Positions 33,876-42,970 are shown, counted from the stretch's first letter. The stretch is DNA of 64,000 nt from Pseudolabrys sp963738915 (GCA_963738915.1 CAVTYO010000002.1:222509-286508); one strand, 5' to 3'. Program-made: numbers and translations. The notes: generated by a model not told the origin, from the sequence alone.

Positions 33876-35426
33876 CTACTTCTTCATCTTCTCCCACAGC
33901 CACCGGGCCACATTCGGCGGCGAGCCCTGCGCGCCGCCGTTCGAGGCGCGCAAGTTCGCCTCGCGCATCAATTCCACCGGGATGGTGCCGATCAGTGGCT
34001 GCAGCGCGCCGATGAGCTTTTCGTCGTGCGTCCGGCGCGGCGAGACCAGCAGCATCGCATCGTATGGCGGCAGCGCGTGCTTTGGATCGTCGAGCACCAC
34101 GAGATCGAATTTGGCGATGCGGCCGTCGCTCGAATAGGCGGAAATCACGTCGACATCGCCGTTGTGAGCAGCCTGATACATAAAGTCCGACTGCATGGTG
34201 CGCCGCTGGCGGAAATGTAGCCCGTAGGCGGCGACGATCGCCTTCCATTCCGGACGCTCGAAGAACTCGTAGTCGGCGGCAATGGATAATTCGCCCGCGT
34301 GCGCGACGAGATCGCCGATGCTCTTGACGTCGAGCTTCTCGGCGAGCGCGCGCGGCATGGCCAGCGCATAGGCGTTCTCGAAACCGAGCGAGCCGAGCGA
34401 GCGCACGCCGTAGCTTTCCTCCAGCCACTTCGAGACTTCGGCGAGCACCTCCGCGCGTGGCTTCACGTCGTCGCGGTGCATCTCGTTGGCCCAGAGCGTG
34501 CCGGAATAATCGACATAGGCATCGAGTTCGTTTGCCGCGAGCGCCTTGAAGATCACCGCCGAGCCAAGTCCGTCGCGCCGCTGCGTCGACAGCCCTTGCG
34601 CGGCCAGCCGCTGCTCGATCAGCGCCGCCAGTACGTATTGCTCGGTGAACGGCTTGGCGGCGATCACGTAGGTGCCCTGTGTGCGGGCAAAACCGGGCGC
34701 GAGGGCAGCGAGCACCACCAGCACGAGCCCGATGCCGCCGGCCAGAACATTGCCGCGGCTGTGCGCGGCGATGCCGTGTTCCATCAGCGCCAGCAGCTGA
34801 TCGACGATCAAAGCGAGCGCGGCAGCGGCGACGCAGCCGAACAATACAAACACCCAGTTCTGCGTCTGCAGGCCGGCGAAGATGTAATTGCCGAGACTGG
34901 TCTGCCCGATCGGCGTCGACAGGGTCGCCGTGCCGATCACCCACACCGCCGCGGTGCGGATGCCGGCCATGATCACCGGCATGGCGACCGGCAATTCGAC
35001 AAAGCGCAGCGCCTGCCAGCGCGACAAGGCCAGCGCCTGCGCCGCGTCCACCAGGCCGGGGCTGACGCCGTTGAGGCCGGTCACGGTGTTGCGCAGCACC
35101 GGCAGCATCGAATAAAGCGCCAGCGCCAGAACCGCCGGCAGAAATCCGAGCGCGGAAAAGCCCTTGCCGAACGCCTGCACCGACAGCGCCGAGAGCGCCA
35201 GCAGCAGCGGATAGAACAATGTGAGCAGTGCGAGACCGGGGATGGTCTGCACGATGCTTGCCACGGTCATCAGGCTCGCGCGCAACACCGGCCGGCGGAT
35301 GGACAAAATCGCCAGCGGCAAGCTGACGCCGAGCCCGATCGCCAGCGCGGTGATGCTGACCAGCACGTGGCTGCCGAGATAATCGGGCAGCCGTGCGAAG
35401 GCGTCGGCGAGGCGGGGATCGATCAT
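33876..35426 (-). CDS. Fused ABC permease plus substrate-binding domain (betaine/choline/ergothioneine class)
   Basis: 516 residues from ATG 35426. Residues 1 to about 230 form a ProW/OpuCB-type permease (SHVLVSITALAIGLGVSLPL, TIPGLALLTLFYPLLLALSA, SPGLVDAAQALALSRWQALR); residues from about 245 form an OpuAC/OsmoF-type binding domain (GTYVIAAKPFTEQYVLAALI, DAYVDYSGTLWANEM, MYQAAHNGDVDVISAYSSDG). The same fused architecture is known for osmolyte importers and for EgtU-type ergothioneine importers. No ProV-like ATPase lies beside it; the divergent ATPase gene at 35511 belongs to another class. Substrate undetermined. Confidence 0.87.
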   Translation of the reverse strand: MIDPRLADAFARLPDYLGSHVLVSITALAIGLGVSLPLAILSIRRPVLRASLMTVASIVQTIPGLALLTLFYPLLLALSALSVQAFGKGFSALGFLPAVLALALYSMLPVLRNTVTGLNGVSPGLVDAAQALALSRWQALRFVELPVAMPVIMAGIRTAAVWVIGTATLSTPIGQTSLGNYIFAGLQTQNWVFVLFGCVAAAALALIVDQLLALMEHGIAAHSRGNVLAGGIGLVLVVLAALAPGFARTQGTYVIAAKPFTEQYVLAALIEQRLAAQGLSTQRRDGLGSAVIFKALAANELDAYVDYSGTLWANEMHRDDVKPRAEVLAEVSKWLEESYGVRSLGSLGFENAYALAMPRALAEKLDVKSIGDLVAHAGELSIAADYEFFERPEWKAIVAAYGLHFRQRRTMQSDFMYQAAHNGDVDVISAYSSDGRIAKFDLVVLDDPKHALPPYDAMLLVSPRRTHDEKLIGALQPLIGTIPVELMREANLRASNGGAQGSPPNVARWLWEKMKK

Positions 35427-35510
35427 GGCCTGCGACTTTGGCACGTGAGGAGGCGCGGCGAAACCCAAACGCTTCCGTCGCAGGCGAATTGGCCTTAGGT
35501 TGCCGCCCCC

Positions 35511-36347
35511 ATGCAGAGCCTCGTTCAGGACCGGGATCGCACGGCAACGGCAAGCGCGGTGTCGCTCGCCGGCGTCGATGTGACGTTTCGCCTTGCCGGC
35601 GCCGGCACGTTCACCGCGGTGAAGGATGCTTCGCTCGCGGTCGCCGACGGTGAATTTGTCGCCATTGTCGGGCCGACCGGCTGCGGCAAATCGACGCTGC
35701 TCAACGTCGCCGCCGGGCTGATCGAGCCGGCGGCCGGCACCGTCGGTATCTTCGGGGCCGCGCTCGGCGAGCTTAACCGCCAGGCCGGCTATCTGTTTCA
35801 GGCCGACGCGCTCTTTCCCTGGAAGACCGCGCTGGAGAACGTCGCCATCGGGCTGGAGACGGCAGGTACGCCCGTGCGCGAGGCGCGCCAGCGCGCTGGT
35901 GACTGGCTTTCGCGCGTCGGTCTCGGTGCTTTCGGCGACCGCTACCCGCACATGCTCTCCGGCGGGCAGCGCAAGCGCGTGGGGCTTGCGCAAGTGCTCA
36001 TCCGCGATCCGAAAATCCTGCTGATGGACGAGCCGTTCGGCCCGCTCGACGCGCAGACGCGGCAGATCATGGGCAATCTGCTGCTCGATCTGTGGAGCGC
36101 CGACCGCAAGGCGGTGCTGTTCGTCACCCACGATCTGGAGGAGGCGATCGCGCTTTCCGACCGCGTCGTCATCATGTCGGCGGGACCGGCCGCGCGCATC
36201 ATCGGCGACTGGCGCGTGCCGCTCGCGCGGCCACGCGATATTTCCGAGGTCAAGCTCGACCCCGCCTTCCACGCCCTGCATCGCGACATCTGGCACATGC
36301 TCAAGGCCGAGGTGATCAAAGGCTATACGCAGGCGGAGCAGGCGTGA
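35511..36347 (+). CDS. ABC transporter ATPase, nitrate/sulfonate/taurine class
   Basis: 278 residues. Walker A GPTGCGKSTLLNVAAGLIEP, signature LSGGQRKRVGLAQVLIRDPK, Walker B ILLMDEPFGPLDAQTRQ, H-loop VTHDLEEAIALSDRVVIMSA. The SsuB/TauB/ThiZ-like layout fits its partner permease, whose ATG overlaps its TGA by one base. Divergent from the fused permease/binding gene with an 84-bp shared promoter region. Confidence 0.92.
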   Translation: MQSLVQDRDRTATASAVSLAGVDVTFRLAGAGTFTAVKDASLAVADGEFVAIVGPTGCGKSTLLNVAAGLIEPAAGTVGIFGAALGELNRQAGYLFQADALFPWKTALENVAIGLETAGTPVREARQRAGDWLSRVGLGAFGDRYPHMLSGGQRKRVGLAQVLIRDPKILLMDEPFGPLDAQTRQIMGNLLLDLWSADRKAVLFVTHDLEEAIALSDRVVIMSAGPAARIIGDWRVPLARPRDISEVKLDPAFHALHRDIWHMLKAEVIKGYTQAEQA

Positions 36348-37132
36348 TGCCGCGCGCGCAGCTCACAGCCTTGCAAATCCTGGTCGCCGTGATCGCCGTC
36401 GGGGCCTGGTACGTGCTCACCACCTATTCGATTTTCGGCAAGGTGTGGCTGCCGCCGTTCTTCTTCTCCAATCCGGTGGATGTCGGCGCGCAGATCGTCT
36501 CCTGGTTCGCCACCGGCGTGATCTGGAAGCACCTCTGGGTGACGCTGCTCGAATCGGTGCTTGCCTTCGTCATCGGCTCGATCGGCGGCGTGCTGGTCGG
36601 CTTCTGGTTCGCGCGCCAGCCGCGCACCGCCGCGGTGTTCGACCCTTACGTGAAGATGGCAAATGCGCTGCCGCGCGTGGTGCTGGCGCCGATTTTCACG
36701 CTGTGGCTCGGCCTCGGCATCTGGTCGAAAGTTGCGCTCGGCGTGACGCTGGTGTTCTTCATCGTCTTCTTCAACGTCTATCAGGGCGTCAAGGAGGTGA
36801 GCCAGACGGTGCTCGCCAACGCGCGCATGCTCGGCATGAGCGAGCGGCAACTGATGCGCCACGTCTATTGGCCCTCGGCGCTGTCGTGGATGTTTTCCTC
36901 GCTGCATACCTCGGTCGGCTTTGCCGTGGTCGGCGCGGTGGTCGGCGAATATCTCGGTTCCGCCGCGGGCCTCGGCTACCTGATCCAGCAGGCGGAGGGC
37001 ATCTTCGATGTTGCCGGCGTTTTCGCCGGGATGTTCGTGCTCGCGGGCTTTGTCATCGTCATCGACATCTTCGTGACGATCGTCGAGCGGCGTCTGCTGG
37101 TGTGGCGTCCGCCGGCCGAGACGCGCACGTAG
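36347..37132 (+). CDS. ABC transporter permease, nitrate/sulfonate/taurine class
   Basis: 261 residues with about six spans. EAA-type loop: QTVLANARMLGMSERQLMRH then VYWPSALSWMF. LPRVVLAPIFTLWLGLGIWS is also typical of SsuC-like permeases. The matching binding protein is probably the gene at 38880, two genes downstream across a GGDEF gene. Hairpin-like CGCCG/CGGCG with TTATTTT loop follows at 37165-37182. Confidence 0.9.
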   Translation: MPRAQLTALQILVAVIAVGAWYVLTTYSIFGKVWLPPFFFSNPVDVGAQIVSWFATGVIWKHLWVTLLESVLAFVIGSIGGVLVGFWFARQPRTAAVFDPYVKMANALPRVVLAPIFTLWLGLGIWSKVALGVTLVFFIVFFNVYQGVKEVSQTVLANARMLGMSERQLMRHVYWPSALSWMFSSLHTSVGFAVVGAVVGEYLGSAAGLGYLIQQAEGIFDVAGVFAGMFVLAGFVIVIDIFVTIVERRLLVWRPPAETRT

Positions 37133-37305
37133 TTTTACCGATGCGCTCCGCATTCGGATACCTTCGCCGCTTATTTTCGGCGGCGCGTTTGGCTCGACAA
37201 AGGTTCAAATTGTCGCAGTGCCGCGCCGATCGATTAAGACATTGCCGGTAGCGTCGAGCCGCTCGCGGCCGCCCTGGCTCGTCGTGGTTCACCGATATCG
37301 GCTCA

Positions 37306-38799
37306 ATGGTTCTGATCAGGCACGGCATATCGATCCTCGACTGGGCGATCCGAGGGGCCGCCATTCTGGCCGCGGCGACCGGCCTTGCCGAAATCGTCTT
37401 CGCGCTGATTCACGCGATGCCGTCCGCGGGCCCGCAGGCCGGGCTTGCGGCCATGCGTCTCAATACCGGTTTTGGCTTTGCCACCGCCGGCGCCGCGCTC
37501 TGGCTGCTGCACCGCTTCGCGCCGGAAACGCCGCCGTTCCGGCTCGGGCACGGCCTCGCGGCGCTTGCGGCGATGCTCGGCGGAGCCACGCTGGCACAGG
37601 ATCTCTCGGCATTTCTCGGCATCAGCCAATTCGTCCGGGCCGACGACATTGTCGCCATTGGCTCGCTCAAGCCGCCGCGCTTCGTGCCGCTGGCCGAGTG
37701 CGGAATCTTCTTCGCCGGCGTCGCGCTGTTCGTCCTCAAGTCGCGCGATCCGCGCGTGGCCGTATGCAGCCAGTGGCTGGCGCTGCCGCCGCTCGCGCTC
37801 GCACTCCTCGGCATCGCCGGCCATGCCTATGGCGTACAGGCTCTGTCGGCGGTAATGGCGCCGGAAGCGGCACTGGCGCTGTTCGTGCTGGCGCTGGGGA
37901 CGCTGGCTGCCGACTCGACGCACGGCTTTGTGCGCATCGCCGCGGGAGACACGGCCGGCGGCGCCATTGCCCGCCGGTTGCTCGTTACCGTGCCGGCCGC
38001 GATCTTTGTGCTCGGCATGGCGGCCGTGCGCGGCGAGGCGGCCGGGCTGTTCGGTTCGCAGTTTGCCGCCGTGTCGTTGGTGCTGACCGCCATTGCGATT
38101 TCCGCCGCCGCTGTGGTCAGCACGGCGACGGCGTTGCACGCCACGGACCTCGTGCGCAAGAAAGCGATGGCACGCATCAGAGACCTCAATGCGCGGCACG
38201 AGCGGCAGATCGACGAGCGCACCGAGCAACTGGCAAAGTCGCTCGAGGAACTCAACGAAGCGAACAAGATGCTGGAACGGCTGTCGCAGTACGACGGCCT
38301 CACCGGCGTCGCCAACCGGCGTTACTTCGACACATATCTCGATACGCAGATCTCGATCGCCCGGCGGCACAATCGCTCCGTGTCACTGGTGCTGTGCGAC
38401 GTCGACGCCTTCAAGGCCTACAACGACCACTACGGCCATCAGGCCGGCGACCGGATCCTCAAGCAGGTCGCCGAGGCGATCCAGTCGAGCAGCAAGCGCA
38501 CCGCCGACATCGTGGCGCGCTATGGCGGCGAGGAGTTCGCCATCATCCTCCCGGAAACCGGTCTCAAGGGCGCGATGCGTGTCGCCGAGGCCGCGCGCGT
38601 CGCAGTGACGCAATTAAAGATTCCACACGCGCATTCGCCGGCAGGGCCCCACGTCAGCATCAGCGGCGGCGTCGCCACGACCCTATGGCAGGGCGAGGAC
38701 ACGGCGCAGCAACTGATAAAGGCGGCCGACCAGAGGCTGTACGAGGCCAAGCGTCAGGGCCGCAACCGCATGATTGCCGCACAGCCGGTGGCGGCCTAG
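37306..38799 (+). CDS. Membrane-anchored diguanylate cyclase (GGDEF)
   Basis: 497 residues. The first roughly 280 are hydrophobic with about eight spans (a MASE-like sensor of no clear family), followed by a short coiled coil (RHERQIDERTEQLAKSLEEL) and a GGDEF domain starting YDGLTGVANRRYFDTYL. The active site is intact, ARYGGEEFAIILPETG, and an inhibitory site RTAD lies exactly five residues before it, so product feedback is expected. Makes cyclic di-GMP. Unusually placed between an ABC permease gene and its likely binding-protein gene. Confidence 0.92.
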   Translation: MVLIRHGISILDWAIRGAAILAAATGLAEIVFALIHAMPSAGPQAGLAAMRLNTGFGFATAGAALWLLHRFAPETPPFRLGHGLAALAAMLGGATLAQDLSAFLGISQFVRADDIVAIGSLKPPRFVPLAECGIFFAGVALFVLKSRDPRVAVCSQWLALPPLALALLGIAGHAYGVQALSAVMAPEAALALFVLALGTLAADSTHGFVRIAAGDTAGGAIARRLLVTVPAAIFVLGMAAVRGEAAGLFGSQFAAVSLVLTAIAISAAAVVSTATALHATDLVRKKAMARIRDLNARHERQIDERTEQLAKSLEELNEANKMLERLSQYDGLTGVANRRYFDTYLDTQISIARRHNRSVSLVLCDVDAFKAYNDHYGHQAGDRILKQVAEAIQSSSKRTADIVARYGGEEFAIILPETGLKGAMRVAEAARVAVTQLKIPHAHSPAGPHVSISGGVATTLWQGEDTAQQLIKAADQRLYEAKRQGRNRMIAAQPVAA

Positions 38800-38879
38800 T
38801 CAGCGCGGGGGCGCTGGCATATTGTCCGCGCTGAAAGGGCCCAAGGCAAAGCCCAAAAAACGAAACCGGAGGAACCCCC

Positions 38880-39911
38880 ATGGTGAAATCATTCGCCCGC
38901 CGTCTCGCCGTCTCGCTCGCCGCGGTGGTGCTGACGTCAGGCATCGCGCTGGCGCAGAGCAAGATCACGCTCGCCGTCGGCGGCGGCGGCTGTCTCTGCT
39001 ACCTGCCGACCATCCTCGCCAAGCAACTCGGCGAATTCGAAAAGGCCGGCCTCAATGTCGAGGTCGTCGACTTCAAGGGCGGTTCGGAATCGCTCAAGGC
39101 CGTGATCGGCGGCTCGGCCGACGTCGTCTCCGGCTATTTCGACCACTGCGTCAATCTCGCCGCCAAGGGCCAGCATCTGCAGTCCTTCGTGGTCTATGAC
39201 CGCTTCCCCGGCTTTGCGCTGGTGGTATCGCCCAAGCACACGGCGGAGATTTCGTCGATCAAGGATCTCGCCAACAAGAAGGTCGGCGTCAGCGCGCCCG
39301 GCTCCTCCACCGACTTTTTCCTCAAGTACATGCTGAGCAAGAACGGCGTCGATCCGAACTCGGTCGCGGTGATCGGCGTCGGCCTTGGCGGATCGGCAAT
39401 CGCCGCCATGGAGCAGGGGCAGATCGATGCGGCCATCATGCTCGATCCGGCGGTGACCGTACTCAAGAACAACCACGCCGATCTCAAGATCATCGCCGAC
39501 ACACGCAGCCAGAAGGATACGCTGAGCGTTTTCGGCGGCGAATATCCGGGCGGCGCGCTCTACACCAAGGCCGAATGGATCGCCGGCCATCAGAAAGAAG
39601 TGCAGGGCATGGCCAACGCCATCGTCGCCACGCTCAAGTGGATTCATTCGCACACGCCGGAAGAGATCGCCGACAAGATGCCGCCGGAAATGGTCGGCAA
39701 GGACAAGGCGCTCTATGTCGCGGCGCTCAAGAACACGCTGCCGATGTATTCGGAAACCGGCCGCATGGACCCCAAGGGCGCAGCCGCCGTGCTCGCGGTG
39801 TTCAGCCAGTCCTCGCCGGACGTCGCCAAGGCCAATATCGACCTGTCGAAGACCTACACCAACGACTTCGTCGACGCGGCCAACAAGAAGCTGGGCATGA
39901 ACACGAAGTAG
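38880..39911 (+). CDS. ABC transporter substrate-binding protein (NMT1/SsuA-like)
   Basis: 343 residues. Signal peptide MVKSFARRLAVSLAAVVLTS to about ALA, then KITLAVGGGGCLCYLPTILA (an unusual Gly4-Cys-Leu-Cys), LKAVIGGSADVVSGYFDHCV and KKVGVSAPGSSTDFFLKYML. This is the fold of sulfonate, nitrate or pyrimidine-precursor binding proteins; ligand not determinable. AAACCGGAGGAA-type ribosome site precedes the ATG. Probably the receptor for the ATPase/permease pair at 35511-37132. Confidence 0.88.
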   Translation: MVKSFARRLAVSLAAVVLTSGIALAQSKITLAVGGGGCLCYLPTILAKQLGEFEKAGLNVEVVDFKGGSESLKAVIGGSADVVSGYFDHCVNLAAKGQHLQSFVVYDRFPGFALVVSPKHTAEISSIKDLANKKVGVSAPGSSTDFFLKYMLSKNGVDPNSVAVIGVGLGGSAIAAMEQGQIDAAIMLDPAVTVLKNNHADLKIIADTRSQKDTLSVFGGEYPGGALYTKAEWIAGHQKEVQGMANAIVATLKWIHSHTPEEIADKMPPEMVGKDKALYVAALKNTLPMYSETGRMDPKGAAAVLAVFSQSSPDVAKANIDLSKTYTNDFVDAANKKLGMNTK

Positions 39912-39918
39912 TGCGCCG

Positions 39919-39952
39919 GCGCCGCTCCTCATTGCGGGAGCGGCGCATTGTT
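39919..39952 (+). terminator. Terminator after the binding-protein gene
   Basis: GCGCCGCTCC pairs with GGAGCGGCGC around an 8-base loop, followed by ATTGTT, eight bases after the stop codon. Confidence 0.65.
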
Positions 39953-40048
39953 CCTGGCCTCATGGCTTGCGGCGCCTCGCCGGTGCGACGCTTGCGGCCA
40001 TGAGGCCTTTCGCTTTGGTCCGTTGCTGAGAAACCACGAAAGGTCGAC

Positions 40049-40942
40049 ATGCGTCGCCGCTTTGCCACCCTCGATGTTTTTACGCAGAAACGCTTTGCCG
40101 GAAATCCTCTGGCGGTCGTGCTTGAGCCGGCCGGCCTCGACACCGCTGCCATGCAGACCATTGCCCGCGAATTCAATTTGTCGGAGACGGTGTTCGTCTT
40201 TCCGCCCGCCGATCCGGCACACCGCGCGGCTATCCGCATTTTCACGCCGGCACGCGAACTGCCGTTCGCCGGCCACCCGACTGTCGGCACCGCGGTGCTG
40301 CTCGGCTGTATGGACGGCGGCGGCAAGCGCGAATTCGTGCTCGGCGAGGAGGTCGGCCCGGTGCGCTGCCAGGTCGATACCGGAACGGACCGTGGCCGCG
40401 CACGGTTTGCCATCCCGCAACTGCCGTCGCCCGTGGGCAAGCCGGGCGGGCGCGAGGCGGTCGCCGCTGCGCTCGGTCTTTCCGTGAGCGACATCGGGTT
40501 CGATAATTTTGCAACCGCCGGCTGGTCGGCCGGCGTGCCGTACACGATGGTCCCGCTGCGCGGGCTTGCGGCGATCCGCCGCTGCAAGCCCGACCTCGCC
40601 AATTGGGATCAGGCCTTCGGCGGCGTCGGCGCGGCTTCGGCTTTTGTCTTCAGCAAGGAATGCGTCGAGGCGGGCAGCCATTTTCACGCGCGCATGTTCG
40701 GGCCGCGCCTGGGGGTTGCGGAAGATCCGGCGACCGGCTCGGCGGTCGCCGCTTTCGCCGGATTGCTGGCGGCGAGCGGCGCTTACGCCGACGGCGAACA
40801 TGCGTTGCGCATCGAGCAGGGCTACGAGATGGGCCGGCCGAGCCAGATCGAACTGACGCTGACGATGGCTGCAGGAAAGCTCACGGCGGCGACGATTGCC
40901 GGCGATGCGATCACCGTGAGCGAAGGCACGATCGAGGCGTGA
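40049..40942 (+). CDS. PhzF family isomerase/epimerase-like protein
   Basis: 297 residues: TLDVFTQKRFAGNPLAVVLE at the start, catalytic-region NLSETVFVFPPADPAHRAAI, ELPFAGHPTVGTAVLLGCMD and EDPATGSAVAAFAGLLAASG. These are the defining motifs of the diaminopimelate-epimerase-fold PhzF family. There are no other phenazine genes, so a phenazine role is unlikely; substrate unknown. GTGA overlap with the next gene. Confidence 0.9.
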   Translation: MRRRFATLDVFTQKRFAGNPLAVVLEPAGLDTAAMQTIAREFNLSETVFVFPPADPAHRAAIRIFTPARELPFAGHPTVGTAVLLGCMDGGGKREFVLGEEVGPVRCQVDTGTDRGRARFAIPQLPSPVGKPGGREAVAAALGLSVSDIGFDNFATAGWSAGVPYTMVPLRGLAAIRRCKPDLANWDQAFGGVGAASAFVFSKECVEAGSHFHARMFGPRLGVAEDPATGSAVAAFAGLLAASGAYADGEHALRIEQGYEMGRPSQIELTLTMAAGKLTAATIAGDAITVSEGTIEA

Positions 40943-41640
40943 CGCCGGATATCCGCATCGTTCCGGTCGAGCGGCTCGAGCTGTCGTTTGCGCCGGCGCC
41001 CTGGGCCTTCGCCGAAGAGCGGTGCGCTGAGATCGCCGCGCTGTTCGCCGAGCTTCGGCGCGAGACGCCGAGTCTGTGGAACGGGCGCGTCCTCGTGTTG
41101 TCCCGCCAGCGCCTGGAGGCGGGCGTCCTCAACGGCGCTTACCTGGAAACGGACTATGCGAGCTTCGTCGCCTGGGCGCGCTGGGGGTGGCCGCAAGCCG
41201 GCGTGCACGACTGCTTCGGCGCCGCCGCGATCCTCGGGTCCGATGGCGGCTTCCTGCTCGGGCTGATGTCGCCGCGCACGCTGAATGCCGGACAGATATA
41301 CTTTCCCTGCGGTACCCCCGATCCGAGCGACATCATCGCCGGCAAGGTCGACCTCGATTTCAGCGTGCGCCGGGAAGTCAGGGAAGAGACCGGATTTTCG
41401 GTCGAGGAATTCGAGGCGGAGCCGGGCTGGACCATGGTCATCGACGGCGCGCTGATCGCGCTGATCAAGGTATTCCGGTCCCGGCAGACGGCCGATGAGT
41501 TGCGCAAGCGGGCGCTGGCGCATCTGGCTGCGGAAACCCACCCCGAACTGGCCGATATCCGCATTGCCCGCGGCCCCGCCGACTTCGATCCGAACATGCG
41601 CGGCTTCGTCCGTGCTTTTCTTATGCACCGCTGGCGCTAA
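40939..41640 (+). CDS. Nudix-like hydrolase with incomplete Nudix box
   Basis: 233 residues from GTG 40939. The C-terminal half of the Nudix box is present (RREVREETGFSVEEF), but the upstream Gly and Glu are not at the canonical spacing (IIAGKVDLDFSVRREV). NAGQIYFPCGTPDPSD precedes it. The N-terminal 90 residues are a family-specific extension. It may be an active hydrolase with a variant box or a binding protein. Overlaps the PhzF gene by four bases. Confidence 0.7.
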   Translation: MTPDIRIVPVERLELSFAPAPWAFAEERCAEIAALFAELRRETPSLWNGRVLVLSRQRLEAGVLNGAYLETDYASFVAWARWGWPQAGVHDCFGAAAILGSDGGFLLGLMSPRTLNAGQIYFPCGTPDPSDIIAGKVDLDFSVRREVREETGFSVEEFEAEPGWTMVIDGALIALIKVFRSRQTADELRKRALAHLAAETHPELADIRIARGPADFDPNMRGFVRAFLMHRWR

Positions 41641-41687
41641 GGGATTGACCCTTGCCAAGCGCGATGGGCTGGCATGGAGTGACCCAC

Positions 41688-42569
41688 ATGAGGCTCGAAA
41701 AACTCGCCCAGCGCTACCGCATCGACAAGCCGCACAAGTTCAAGCTGGCGGATCATGATCCCGCCGACTGCGCGGGGCTCTCGATCGACAAGAGCGACGC
41801 CAAAATCCTGCTTGAAGAGGGCGTCAAGCGGTTATCGGACTTGCAGGAGCGGCTTTACGCCGACGGCCGCTGGTCGGTGCTGATCGTGCTGCAGGCGATG
41901 GACGCCGCCGGCAAGGACAGTGTCGTCGAGCACGTGATGACCGGCGTCAACCCGCAAGGCGTCGACGTGCACCCCTTCAAGCAGCCGACCAAGGAAGAGC
42001 TCGACCACGATTTTCTCTGGCGCGCCGCCAGGTTGCTGCCGCCGCGCGGCAAGATCGGCATCTTCAACCGGTCCCACTACGAGGAAGTTCTGGTGGTGCG
42101 CGTGCACCCGGAGCTGCTTGCCAACGAGCGGCTGCCGGCGGACATGACCGGCACGCATTTCTGGAAACGCCGCTTCGAGGAAATCCGCAATTTCGAGCGC
42201 CATCTCGCCGAGAACGGCACGCTGGTGCTCAAGTTCTTTCTCAACGTCTCCAAGGACGAACAACGCAAGCGCTTTCTCGATCGCATCGAGGAGCCGGCCA
42301 AGCGCTGGAAATTTTCCATGGGTGACGTCGCCGAGCGCAAGCTGTGGGACAAGTACATGGACGCCTATGCCGACATGATCGAGCACACCAGCACAGATGC
42401 GGCGCCGTGGTTCGTGGTCCCGGCCGACAACAAGTGGTTTACCCGGCTGGTGGTGGCGGCGGCGCTGGTCGACGCGCTCGATGGCCTCAAGCTCGAATTC
42501 CCCAAGGTCGAAGGCAAGGCGCTGAAAGAACTTGAAGCGGTGCGCAAGACGCTGAAGGCGGAGAAGTGA
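41688..42569 (+). CDS. ppk2: Polyphosphate kinase 2 family protein
   Basis: 293 residues from ATG 41688; a TTG at 41652 is possible but weak. PPK2 motifs: Walker A-like LQAMDAAGKDSVVEHVMTGV, then GVDVHPFKQPTKEELDHDFL, Walker B-like GKIGIFNRSHYEEVLVVRVH and KRWKFSMGDVAERKLWDKYM. Transfers phosphate between polyphosphate and nucleotides (TIGR03709-like short form). Stands alone; a palindromic repeat follows. Confidence 0.92.
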   Translation: MRLEKLAQRYRIDKPHKFKLADHDPADCAGLSIDKSDAKILLEEGVKRLSDLQERLYADGRWSVLIVLQAMDAAGKDSVVEHVMTGVNPQGVDVHPFKQPTKEELDHDFLWRAARLLPPRGKIGIFNRSHYEEVLVVRVHPELLANERLPADMTGTHFWKRRFEEIRNFERHLAENGTLVLKFFLNVSKDEQRKRFLDRIEEPAKRWKFSMGDVAERKLWDKYMDAYADMIEHTSTDAAPWFVVPADNKWFTRLVVAAALVDALDGLKLEFPKVEGKALKELEAVRKTLKAEK

Positions 42570-42598
42570 ACTGCGCCAGTCCCTCGAGGAAGGCATGG

Positions 42599-42621
42599 AT
42601 GGCCGGGACAAGCCCGGCCAT
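42599..42621. repeat. REP-like palindrome after ppk2
   Basis: ATGGCCGGG-ACAAG-CCCGGCCAT, a perfect 9-bp stem. The sequence has the look of the dispersed intergenic palindromes of Rhizobiales and could also end the ppk2 transcript. Confidence 0.6.
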
Positions 42622-42769
42622 GACGATTCAGTAGCACCCTAGGACAGTCTTGCTGACCTAATCGAGTGCTTGCTTCGGTCCGCCGCTTTCCGCTAGAAAC
42701 CGCGGGCGGTTAACCCGGATTTTACCTTGATCCGCGAGCTTAGCCGGCGAACGTGAGGCTGTTGAGGCA

Positions 42770-42871
42770 ATGACGACGCGGCAGGACATCTGCGCGATCT
42801 CCCGGGCGGCGAAAGCTGCGCCCGCGGCCTCCCTCATTCTGGGCACGCTCCTGCTGCTTATCCGCCCCTGA
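42770..42871 (+). CDS. Probable leuA leader peptide
   Basis: A 33-codon ORF beginning MTTRQDICAISRAAKAAP and ending SLILGTLLLLIRP then TGA, with six Leu and two Ile codons packed just before the stop, 99 bases upstream of leuA. Leu-rich leaders of this kind mark attenuation of leucine genes. Downstream can fold GGGCGTTCACGCC and GGGG...CCCC hairpins, but I see no stem followed by a T-run, so the mechanism (terminator, translation, or Rho) is not clear from sequence. TTGCTT-N18-TAGAAA at 42670-42699 is a possible promoter. Confidence 0.65.
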   Translation: MTTRQDICAISRAAKAAPAASLILGTLLLLIRP

Positions 42872-42970
42872 GGGCCGGCTGGGCGTTCACGCCTGGGCAC
42901 TCGGGGGATGAACGGATGAACCCCTTAGCAGCGCCAAAGCGGCGTATTCGATTCAGAAGGAATGTCAGCC

